Notes under the pieces: model-generated
The model's database searches: none
What the model was told of the DNA's origin: nothing
Seen by the model: the letters and a program-made list of their open reading frames with translations, nothing else
Made by a program: the position numbers and the translations under genes
Part shown: positions 52,841-60,288 of the stretch, one piece after another
Numbering within the stretch: the stretch's first letter is position 1
Layout: the number at the start of each line of letters is the position of its first letter
Source: Acidobacteriota bacterium
GTDB lineage: Bacteria > Acidobacteriota > Terriglobia > Bryobacterales > Bryobacteraceae
Reading direction: 5' to 3'
Length of the DNA: 64,000 nt
Assembly: GCA_026393985.1 (NCBI GenBank)
Contig: JAPKZB010000001.1
Coordinates: 21,075-85,074, forward strand

Positions 52841-54128
52841 ACGATTGGCGTCTTGTCCTTACACAACTGATGATAATGCCACCCAGGCCGTAGCACGCGG
52901 CTAGAAACAGCAGACACTGCCGGTCGCTCGCTCCCTGCTGCCGCATGTACCCCATCAGGTGGTTCCCGCAGTAGCCGGCCAGGTTGGCCAGCATGTTAAT
53001 CAAACCAATACTGGCCGCCGCCGCCGTTGCCGTCAACGAGAGCGTCGGCAGCGCCCAGAACGGCGCCGGCCAGGAGACGGCCCAGAAGCCCGTCAGGCAC
53101 AGCCAAACCATCACCACCCCAAACGACTGCTCCGGTCGCGCCGACCCGGCCAGAAACACCGCCGTCGCCAGCATCGCCCCCGCGCAGTACCATTTGTGCT
53201 GCCCCGTCCGGTCCGACACGCGCCCCGAGATAACCACTCCCGCGAGGCCGCACAGATGATACAGCCCCGTGTAAGCCAGCGAGGCCTGGTCCGACCCGCC
53301 CGACAAACTCTTCACCGTCGTCGGCAGCCAGAAACCCATCGCGTAGCCCCCCGTGTTCGCCGCGAAGATCCCGCCCGCCAGCAGCCACACCTCGCGCATC
53401 CGCAGCGTCTGCCACAACGTCAGCTGGGCGATCTCGCTTTTGGCCCGCGCCTCGGCCGCCAACTCCGCTTCGAGAAACTCGCGTTCGGCCGCCGTCAGCC
53501 AGCGGGCGTCCCGCGGGCGGTCCGTCAGGTAGACGAGCGTCACCACCCCCAACACCACCGCCGGCAGCCCTTCGAGAAGAAACAGCCACTGCCAACCCGC
53601 CATCCCCATCCACGTCACATCGAGCAGCAGGCCGGACAGCGGCGCCCCCACCGCCAGACTCACCGGCACGGCCACAATCAACCCGGAAAGCGCCCGCCCC
53701 CGCAGCGCGGCCGGAAACCAGTGCGTGAAGTAGACAATGATGCCCGGAAAGAAGCCCGCCTCGGCCACGCCCAGCAGAAACCGCGCCGCGTTGAACTGCC
53801 CCGGCGTTTCGACAAACGCCGTTCCCGCCGAGATCACGCCCCACGTCAGCAGAATGCGAGAGAACCATTTCCGTGCGCTCCAGTGCTCCACCAGCAGCGC
53901 CCCGGGCACCTCGAGCAAGAGATAGCCGATAAAGAACAGCCCGATGCCCAGGCCGAAGGTCTCTTCGGAAAAGCCGAGATCCTGCCCCATGCGTAACTTG
54001 GCGAAGCCGACGTTGGCGCGGTCCAGATACGCGACCAGATAGAGCAGGATGACCAGCGGAAGAATCCGCCAGGCCACTTTGCGGCGCAGGGCCGCGATCT
54101 GTTCGGCGGTCAGTGAGGGCTCTCCCAT
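52821..54128 (-). CDS. MFS transporter, anion:cation symporter (ACS) family
   Basis: A 435-residue, 12-TM transporter. The family pattern appears in helix 1 (LPLVILLYLVAYLDRANVGF), GYLLLEVPGALLVEHWSARK and RFLLGVAEAGFFPGIIVYFT with WFPAALRGRA, and the second half NTGGYAMGFWLPTTVKSLSG. The ACS family imports organic anions such as tartrate, phthalate and sugar acids, so it likely feeds the SDR and E1-E2 enzymes encoded downstream. Its last 20 nt overlap the SDR start. The four genes run MFS-SDR-E1-E2 as one tight operon. SD is not clear at the start; promoter space upstream is only 23 nt to the PIG-L gene end. Confidence 0.9.
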   Translation of the reverse strand: MGEPSLTAEQIAALRRKVAWRILPLVILLYLVAYLDRANVGFAKLRMGQDLGFSEETFGLGIGLFFIGYLLLEVPGALLVEHWSARKWFSRILLTWGVISAGTAFVETPGQFNAARFLLGVAEAGFFPGIIVYFTHWFPAALRGRALSGLIVAVPVSLAVGAPLSGLLLDVTWMGMAGWQWLFLLEGLPAVVLGVVTLVYLTDRPRDARWLTAAEREFLEAELAAEARAKSEIAQLTLWQTLRMREVWLLAGGIFAANTGGYAMGFWLPTTVKSLSGGSDQASLAYTGLYHLCGLAGVVISGRVSDRTGQHKWYCAGAMLATAVFLAGSARPEQSFGVVMVWLCLTGFWAVSWPAPFWALPTLSLTATAAAASIGLINMLANLAGYCGNHLMGYMRQQGASDRQCLLFLAACYGLGGIIISCVRTRRQSYDPKNV

Positions 54129-54151
54129 GGGACAGGCCTACTATACTCGAT

Positions 54152-55126
54152 CTACAGCGGCACGGCGTTCTTCGAGACGTAATCCTCTACCGGGCTCTCA
54201 TCCCGCCCGACGTAGTGGTAGTACTCGGCGTAGCGCACCCCGTGCGCCTTGCCCCGCACCCGGTCCCGCGACAGCGCAAAGTGCCGCGTATACTGCCGGT
54301 TGGCCGTCGCGTCGTCGTTGCCGAGCAGCGGCAGCCGCTTGCCCTGCGCCGCCAGTTTCGCCTTCAGCATCGCTCCCTGATTACCCGCCGGCCCCTGCGT
54401 CACGTTGGCCAGATTGGCATGCACCTTGTCGTCCATGAAATCGGTGATGTCCACGACGCGGTTGACAATCTGTGGCCCGCGTGAAAAGTAATAAGCATCC
54501 TTTGGCCCGTGCGGGGTGAGGCCCGCCTTGAAATGCTCCGGATAGTCCCACCGGCTCGACGCCATCCAGAAGGCCGACTCGGTCGCCTTCGCCGTCACCG
54601 TATGGTCCGGGTTCCGCTCGTATAAGCCCGAAGGGTCATACACAATCACCGTGTCCACCTTCAACACGCGGAACAGGAAGATCAGCCGCGCGCGGATCTC
54701 GACGAGCGGCCAGGCGTCCATATTGTGGTTCGGGTAGTTCAGAAAGAACGACTCCTTGCACCGCAGGCGCCGCCCCACCTCGTAAGTATCCTGCTCGTTC
54801 TTGTAGACAATGTCGCCGATGGTCGGCCCCGTGCCCGCCATCGAGTCGTTCGACAGCGTGATCAGATAGCCCGTGTAGCCTTCGTCGATGAGCTTCAAAA
54901 CGAGCCCGCCGGCGTAGATCGGAATATCGTCGCAGTGCGGCTGAATCGCCGCCAACACCTTCCCCTTATGCGGCTGCCCGCTCTGCCGCCGCTCTACCGT
55001 TACCGGCAACTGGTAGGAGGTCGACGCTCCGCCCCCGGACTCATACTCCCGGCCGATCTCCGGCTCGGTCGTCGTCTGCATCAGCCCCGCCGACAGGCTG
55101 GTTCCAAAGAAGTTCCTGCGATCCAT
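54152..55126 (-). CDS. PIG-L family deacetylase, exported
   Basis: A 324-residue N-acetylglucosaminyl-type deacetylase (LmbE/PIG-L fold). The zinc-binding motif is AAIQPHCDDIPIYAGG (the usual AHPDD as PHCDD, residues 63-67) with the later ligand in YERNPDHTVTAKA. The N-terminus DRRNFFGTSLSAGLMQ resembles a Tat signal, so it probably acts in the periplasm on an acetylated sugar or glycan. Other conserved segments are YLITLSNDSMAGTG and VKVDTVIVYDPSGL-like. It ends 23 nt before the MFS gene and could share its transcription, but no functional link is proven. The amidohydrolase starts divergently 65 nt away. Confidence 0.85.
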   Translation of the reverse strand: MDRRNFFGTSLSAGLMQTTTEPEIGREYESGGGASTSYQLPVTVERRQSGQPHKGKVLAAIQPHCDDIPIYAGGLVLKLIDEGYTGYLITLSNDSMAGTGPTIGDIVYKNEQDTYEVGRRLRCKESFFLNYPNHNMDAWPLVEIRARLIFLFRVLKVDTVIVYDPSGLYERNPDHTVTAKATESAFWMASSRWDYPEHFKAGLTPHGPKDAYYFSRGPQIVNRVVDITDFMDDKVHANLANVTQGPAGNQGAMLKAKLAAQGKRLPLLGNDDATANRQYTRHFALSRDRVRGKAHGVRYAEYYHYVGRDESPVEDYVSKNAVPL

Positions 55127-55190
55127 CCCGACATCCTATCGCGACTTCCCGGCTGAGACCTCCCCGCCTGAGATATGATGCGTTCCGTAC

Positions 55191-56063
55191 ATGACACGCC
55201 GAGCTCTCCTTGCCGGAGCCGCCACCACCGCCATGCCTGCTCCCTCATACCGTATCCTCGACCCCCACGTCCACGTCTACGAACGGGACCCGCGCTTCCC
55301 CTTCTGGAAAGGCAACCCCACGCACCCCACCGACGACAAGACCCCGGAGATGCTCATCGACCTGATGCGCGCGAACGGCGTGGCCAAGACCGTCATCATC
55401 CAGGTCCGCCACTACCTGTTCGATAACTCGTATCTGCTCCACGTCCTCAGGAAGTATCCCCAATACTTCCAGGGCGTCTGCCGCGTCAATCCCGAAAGCC
55501 CCGACGCCCCCGAGCACCTCTCCGAACTCACTCAGGCCGGCATCCGCGGTGTCCGCCTCAGCCCCGCCGCCAACGCCTCCGGCGACTGGATTCGCGGCCC
55601 CCTCATGAAGCCGCTCTGGAAGCGCTGCGAACAACTCCAGGTGCCCATGAACATCCTCGCCCCCATCTCGCGCATGCCCGACATCGGCGCCCTCATCGAT
55701 CAGTTCCCCGACCTCACCATCGTCATCGACCACATGGCCGACTGCCCCGTCGACCAGCCCGCCGAACTCGACAAGCTCATCGCCCTCAAGCGCCACCCCA
55801 AACTCTTCGTCAAGGTCTCCCACACCTGGAGCTTCTCCCGCCAGGCCTACCCCTGGATGGACGCCCAGGAGCACGTCAAACGCCTCCACGCCGCCTTCGG
55901 CCCCCAGCGTCTCATGTGGGGCACCGACTGGCCCGTCTCGCTCCCCCACGCCACCTACCCGCAAACCCTCGCCGTCGTCCGCGACGAAATGAAGTTCCTC
56001 AACGAGGACGACAAACACTGGATGCTGTCGAAAACCATCGAACGCGTCTGGCCCTTCGGCTGA
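55191..56063 (+). CDS. Amidohydrolase-2 family metal-dependent hydrolase
   Basis: A 290-residue TIM-barrel hydrolase. The N-terminus TRRALLAGAATTAMPAPS looks like a Tat-like signal. The metal motif is LDPHVHVYERDPRFPFWKG (HxH), followed by KTVIIQVRHYLFDNSYLL, IRGVRLSPAANASGDW, IVIDHMADCP (His/Asp) and LMWGTDWPVSLPHATYP with the catalytic Asp (GTDWP). Members of this group act as lactonases or decarboxylases of sugar-acid and aromatic pathways. It is the first of three close, co-directional genes (25 nt to the next), so a sugar-lactone pathway is plausible. Confidence 0.88.
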   Translation: MTRRALLAGAATTAMPAPSYRILDPHVHVYERDPRFPFWKGNPTHPTDDKTPEMLIDLMRANGVAKTVIIQVRHYLFDNSYLLHVLRKYPQYFQGVCRVNPESPDAPEHLSELTQAGIRGVRLSPAANASGDWIRGPLMKPLWKRCEQLQVPMNILAPISRMPDIGALIDQFPDLTIVIDHMADCPVDQPAELDKLIALKRHPKLFVKVSHTWSFSRQAYPWMDAQEHVKRLHAAFGPQRLMWGTDWPVSLPHATYPQTLAVVRDEMKFLNEDDKHWMLSKTIERVWPFG

Positions 56064-56088
56064 TCCCTCTCCCTCGGAGACTGTCTTT

Positions 56089-56910
56089 ATGATGCGCCTC
56101 AGCTGCCTCTCCCTCAGCTACCAGAATCAGTTCCGCGCGGGCAAAATGGACCTGCCCGCCTTCATCCGCACCGCCCGCGCGCTCAACCTCGACGGGGTCG
56201 ACCTGCACATGCAGCACCTCAAAAGCTTCGACCGCATTTATCTCAAACAGCTCCGCCGCCTCTGTCTCGACAACGGCCTGTCCATCCCCAGCTTCCCCGT
56301 CTCTACCGAGTTCGGACTCTACCCCGACCGCATCAACGCCGAAATCGAAAAGTGCCGCGTCGCCATGGAGACCGGCCTCTTCCTCGGCGCCCCGCTCGTC
56401 CGCGTCTTCGTCGGCTCCACCCCGCCCGGCGGCAACCCGCAGGACGCCTTCGCCCGCGGCGTCGACGCCCTCCGCCGCTGCGCCGAAATCGGCGCCGACC
56501 TCGGCATGGTCGTCGCCCTGCAAAACCACAGCGGCCTCACCTCCACCGGCGACGACATGCTCCGCTTCCACCAGGCCGTCAACCATCCCAACTTCTCCCT
56601 CGTCCTCGACACCGGCCACTTCACCGGCCGCCAGGGGCCCAACGGCCCGAAACAGGAAGGCCACACCTACGACCACTACTACCGCAGTCTCACCCAGGTC
56701 GCCCCCATCGCCCCCTTCGTCCGCGTCAAACTTTATCAGGTCGACGAGCAGGGCCGCGAACAGTTCATCGACTACCACCGCGTCTTCGATATCCTCCGCG
56801 GCGTCCACTACAACGGCTACTGCAGCCTCGTCTACGAAGGCACGGAAGACGAACTCGCCGCCATCCCGCGCGGCGCCCGCTTCCTGCGCCGTGTCATGAC
56901 GGCGGCCTAA
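56089..56910 (+). CDS. Sugar phosphate isomerase/epimerase (xylose-isomerase-like TIM barrel)
   Basis: A 273-residue TIM-barrel of the AP-endonuclease-2/xylose isomerase-like superfamily. Landmark stretches are LNLDGVDLHMQHLKSF, LGAPLVRVFVGSTPPGG, LGMVVALQNHSGLTST (the E-N-H metal-site strand reads QNH), FSLVLDTGHFTGRQ and YCSLVYEGTEDEL with the terminal Glu ligand. It probably isomerises or epimerises a keto-sugar. It lacks a signal peptide, so it acts in the cytoplasm unlike its neighbours, and lies 25 nt after the amidohydrolase and 30 nt before the SelA-like gene. SD TCGGAGAC precedes the ATG. Confidence 0.88.
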   Translation: MMRLSCLSLSYQNQFRAGKMDLPAFIRTARALNLDGVDLHMQHLKSFDRIYLKQLRRLCLDNGLSIPSFPVSTEFGLYPDRINAEIEKCRVAMETGLFLGAPLVRVFVGSTPPGGNPQDAFARGVDALRRCAEIGADLGMVVALQNHSGLTSTGDDMLRFHQAVNHPNFSLVLDTGHFTGRQGPNGPKQEGHTYDHYYRSLTQVAPIAPFVRVKLYQVDEQGREQFIDYHRVFDILRGVHYNGYCSLVYEGTEDELAAIPRGARFLRRVMTAA

Positions 56911-56940
56911 GCCCCCCGTGCGGCGTGTATACTCGCTGCT

Positions 56941-58131
56941 ATGAAAACTTCGCGCCGCCGCCTCCTGCAATCCTCCGCTCTGCTGCCCGCTGCTGCCGCC
57001 TCCGCCGCCGTTCCCGCCCAGGAACGCACGGCTTCCGCGCCGTCTTCCCTCTACGCGAGCCTCGGCATCAAGCCCGTCATCAACGGCGTCGGCGTGGTCA
57101 CCGTCCTCGGTGGGTCTCTCATGCCGCCCGAAGTCGTCCAGGCGATGGAGGAGGCCGCCCGCTACTTCATCCCCCTGCCGGAACTGCAGAAGAAGGTCGG
57201 CGCCCGCCTCGCGGAGCTTTTGCACGCCCCCGCCTGCATGGTCACCTGCGGCGCCGCCTCGGCCATCTCAGTCGGCACCGCCGCCTGCCTCTCGCAGGGC
57301 GACCCCGCCAAGCTCCGCCAACTGCCCGGCCGCGATGGCATCCGCTACGAAGTCATCCAGCAGCGCTCGCACCGCTCCGGCTACGAACACCAGATGGAGC
57401 TCTGCGGCGCCAAAATCGTCACCGTCGAAACCCGCCAGGAGCTCGAAAACGCCATCAACGAACGCACCGGCATGCTCTTCTTCCTGAATAAAGCCGAACC
57501 CCTTGGCCAGGTCTCGGCCGAGGATTTCGTCAAGATCGGCAAGGCCCGCGGCATCCCCACCATGAACGACGCCGCCTCCGACGCCACGCCCAAAGAGAAC
57601 CTCTGGAAGTACACGAAGATGGGCTTCGACCTCGTCATCTTCTCGGGTGGCAAGGCCCTGCGCGGGCCGCAGGCCAGCGGCCTCTTGCTCGGCCGCAAGG
57701 ATCTCATCGAAGCCGCCCAGCCCGCCATGTCGCCCTACGGCGGCATTGGCCGCGGCATGAAGGTGGGCAAGGAGGAGATGGTCGGCCTGCTCGCCGCCGT
57801 TGAGCGCTATCTCAAAGTGGACCACGCCGCCGAGTGGAAGCTGCTCGAATCGCGCGTCGCCTCCATCCGCCAGGCCCTCGCCGGGGTTAAGGGAGTCACC
57901 ACCGAACGGCACATCCCCGTCATCGCCAACGAACTCCCCCATGTCACCGTCCATTGGGACGAAGCCACCCGCGGTCTCACCGCGCAGCAGGTCGGCGACC
58001 AGTTGCAAGCGAGCGACCCGCCCATTCAGGTCCAGCGCCCCGCTAAAGGCCAACTCCTGATCTCGGTCTGGATGATGCGCGGCAACGAGCACGAAATCGT
58101 CGGCCGCCGCCTCAAAGAGATCTTCGGCTAA
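56941..58131 (+). CDS. SelA-like PLP-dependent enzyme with Tat signal
   Basis: A 396-residue fold-type I PLP enzyme of the SelA/DgaE-like group. The N-terminus KTSRRRLLQSSALLPAAAAS is a Tat-type signal, then LGIKPVINGVGVVTVLGGSL as in SelA-like ammonia lyases. PLP Asp is in PTMNDAASDATP and the Schiff-base Lys in VIFSGGKALRGPQASGLLLG (about 237). Related DgaE enzymes degrade glucosaminate-6-phosphate; selenocysteine synthesis is unlikely because the N-terminal tRNA-binding region is missing and the protein appears exported. It ends the amidohydrolase/isomerase unit, and a hairpin (58142-58174) follows the stop. Confidence 0.88.
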   Translation: MKTSRRRLLQSSALLPAAAASAAVPAQERTASAPSSLYASLGIKPVINGVGVVTVLGGSLMPPEVVQAMEEAARYFIPLPELQKKVGARLAELLHAPACMVTCGAASAISVGTAACLSQGDPAKLRQLPGRDGIRYEVIQQRSHRSGYEHQMELCGAKIVTVETRQELENAINERTGMLFFLNKAEPLGQVSAEDFVKIGKARGIPTMNDAASDATPKENLWKYTKMGFDLVIFSGGKALRGPQASGLLLGRKDLIEAAQPAMSPYGGIGRGMKVGKEEMVGLLAAVERYLKVDHAAEWKLLESRVASIRQALAGVKGVTTERHIPVIANELPHVTVHWDEATRGLTAQQVGDQLQASDPPIQVQRPAKGQLLISVWMMRGNEHEIVGRRLKEIFG

Positions 58132-58141
58132 CCCCTGCGCC

Positions 58142-58174
58142 CGCGGGGATAAGGTCCGCGCACCTATCCCCGCG
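58142..58174 (+). terminator. Hairpin after the SelA-like gene
   Basis: Perfect 10-bp arms CGCGGGGATA / TATCCCCGCG around 13 nt, 10 nt past the stop. No T-run follows, so its role as a terminator is uncertain. The rest of 58175-58349 is the leader region of subtilase 4, with no gene seen. Confidence 0.45.
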
Positions 58175-58349
58175 CCCGCGGCTGAGTAAGTGCGATTGGC
58201 CGCGAAAATGAATCCGCGGTTTGTAGGTTCCGCCGCGGCTCTCCGTTACGATGCGGATAGGTGACAATGTGGCTTCACGGATCGTGGTAGTGCCCTCTTC
58301 GGCTTTCGTTTAGCTGTTGTCACCGAATCCAGTTCGTTCGGAGAGAAAA

Positions 58350-60092
58350 ATGAAAAATAGAGCATGGGCGTCTAACTTCGCGCTGTTAGTTGCCTCGGCC
58401 GGCTGTCTCCTGCAAGCCCAGATCAACGATAAAGTAGCCCCGGATGTGATCTTCCGGGAGATGAGTTCGTTACCCGGCCAGGCGCCTCCACCGCCCGCCA
58501 CGGCCAACGTAATTGTGCAGTTGAACACCAACTTGGCCGGTTCGAACCTCGGCCTGATACAGGCCTATACCCGCACCGTCACCAGTCGCGAACTGCAGCA
58601 ACTCGTGCAGGATCCCAATGTGAAGTACGTCTCTCGGGACCGCTCCGTCGGCGCCAACCTCGAATACGCTACCCCTACCGTCTTCGGCGGTAGCTCCCTT
58701 GCGGCCGCCAGCAGCCCCTGGAAAGGACGCGGCATCGGCATCGCCGTCATCGATAGCGGCGTCAATCCCCACGAAGACCTGAAGGACGGCAACTGCGGCG
58801 TCAGCCGCATCGTCTACGAAGAAAACTTCGTGCCGGGGGAGTCGACCACCCGCGATCTGTACGGCCACGGTACCCACGTCGCCGGGATTCTCGCCGGCAA
58901 CGGCCTCTGCAGCGATCGCGGTCTGCCGCGCACGCGGCGCTTCACCGGCGTGGCCCCGCAGGCCCACCTGATCAACCTGCGCGTCCTCAATGCTCAGGGT
59001 AGTGCTCTCGATTCCACCGTCATCCGCGCCATCGACCGCGCCGTGCGCCTCCGGAATACCCACAATATCCGGGTCATCAACCTATCGCTTGGCCGCGGCA
59101 TCTTCGAGTCGTACAAGAACGACCCGCTCTGCCAGGCTGTCGAACGCGCCTGGGCCGCCGGCATCGTCGTCGTCGTCGCGGCCGGCAACCGGGGCCGGGA
59201 GAACACCGCCGGGAACAACGGCTACGGCACCATCGGTTCGCCCGGTAACGATCCCTTCGTCATCACCGTGGGCGCCACGCGCGATATGTCCTCGGTCGGG
59301 CGCCATGACGATGTGATGGCCTCGTATAGCTCCAAGGGGCCCACCACGATCGACTGGATCGCTAAACCCGACTTGGTCGCCCCCGGCAACTCCATCATCG
59401 CTCCGCTCGCGGGCGCCTCCACGACTCTGGCCCGGGAGAACGCTAAGGACATCACCCCGCTCAGCTACTATACTCCCGTTCCGGTCGCCTGGGCCGCCTT
59501 GCCGAGCACCAGCGGCAATGGCTACCTCAAGTTGAGCGGCACCAGCATGGCCACCCCGATGGTCGCCGGTGCGGCGGCTCTGTTGATCGAAAAGGCGGGC
59601 ATGGCCGGCATCACCCCCGATACCGTCAAAGCCCGGCTCATGAAGTCGGCTGCCAAGACCCTCCCGGCTTCGAGCACCTTCCTGCAGAACGGCGTTTCCG
59701 GGACGATTCAAAACGATATGTTCACCATCGGGGCCGGCGCCCTCGATGTGGTCGCCGCCCTCAACAACGCCGACACCGCCCCGGCGGGCAAGCGTGCCTT
59801 GTCGCCGCAGGCTGTCTATACCTGCCAAAAACCGGGCCGCAACTGCGTCGCCATCACCCACTCTCCCGGCTCGGTCTTCGCCGGCAGCAGCGTCTGGGGC
59901 AACCGGCCCGTCTGGGGCGGGTCCGTCCTGTGGGGCGACAGTGTGCTCTGGGGCGATAGCGTCGTCTGGGGCGATGCCTCGCAGAAAGGGTTCAGCGTCC
60001 TTTGGGGCGACTCCATCGCCTGGGGCGTGAGCGTCCTGTGGGGCGATGGCGGCGGCCTGTTCCCGACCTCTGTCCTGGACGGCGATCGCTAA
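58350..60092 (+). CDS. S8 subtilase with LWGD repeats (4)
   Basis: A 580-residue secreted subtilase. ATG 58350 with GGAGAG just upstream; signal in NFALLVASAGCLLQAQ. The prodomain has NVIVQLNTNLAGSNLGLIQA and VSRDRSVGANLEYATP. Catalytic Asp in IAVIDSGVNPHEDL (about 134), His in YGHGTHVAGILAGNG (about 172), oxyanion Asn in VVVAAGNRGREN, Ser in LSGTSMATPMVAGAAAL (about 398). A Cys pair (YTCQKPGRNCVAITH) precedes the repeats: VWGGS, VLWGDS, VLWGDS, VVWGDA, the break SQKGFS, then VLWGDS, IAWGVS and VLWGDG. The layout matches subtilase 1, including the same mid-array break. It has an intact frame throughout. Confidence 0.95.
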   Translation: MKNRAWASNFALLVASAGCLLQAQINDKVAPDVIFREMSSLPGQAPPPPATANVIVQLNTNLAGSNLGLIQAYTRTVTSRELQQLVQDPNVKYVSRDRSVGANLEYATPTVFGGSSLAAASSPWKGRGIGIAVIDSGVNPHEDLKDGNCGVSRIVYEENFVPGESTTRDLYGHGTHVAGILAGNGLCSDRGLPRTRRFTGVAPQAHLINLRVLNAQGSALDSTVIRAIDRAVRLRNTHNIRVINLSLGRGIFESYKNDPLCQAVERAWAAGIVVVVAAGNRGRENTAGNNGYGTIGSPGNDPFVITVGATRDMSSVGRHDDVMASYSSKGPTTIDWIAKPDLVAPGNSIIAPLAGASTTLARENAKDITPLSYYTPVPVAWAALPSTSGNGYLKLSGTSMATPMVAGAAALLIEKAGMAGITPDTVKARLMKSAAKTLPASSTFLQNGVSGTIQNDMFTIGAGALDVVAALNNADTAPAGKRALSPQAVYTCQKPGRNCVAITHSPGSVFAGSSVWGNRPVWGGSVLWGDSVLWGDSVVWGDASQKGFSVLWGDSIAWGVSVLWGDGGGLFPTSVLDGDR

Positions 60093-60109
60093 GCGGAGAA
60101 CCATCGGAC

Positions 60110-60151
60110 AGCAAAGGACGACCCGCCTTCGGCCGGTCGTCCTTTGCTTTT
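60110..60151 (+). terminator. Intrinsic terminator of subtilase 4
   Basis: A perfect 14-bp stem AGCAAAGGACGACC / GGTCGTCCTTTGCT with an inner GC stem-loop, followed by TTTT (60148-60151). It is the clearest rho-independent terminator in this part of the window, 17 nt after the stop, so the HD-GYP gene needs its own promoter. Confidence 0.9.
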
Positions 60152-60288
60152 GCTCTCCTGCCTTGGCCTGGGAAAGGCGGGGACGGCTGGTACCGGGAGG
60201 GTATCAAAGTAATCGGTTTCCCCCAGTGCGGCCTAAGGTGAGTCCTCCTGTTGTTCTCCTTCATATTGGCGATGAGATAGGTGGATAG

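Noticed and set aside
56941..58131. Selenocysteine synthase SelA and a possible selenocysteine locus
   Set aside because: The protein has a Tat-type signal and lacks the SelA N-terminal domain. No selB, selD or tRNA-Sec was seen nearby. An ammonia-lyase-like enzyme is more likely.
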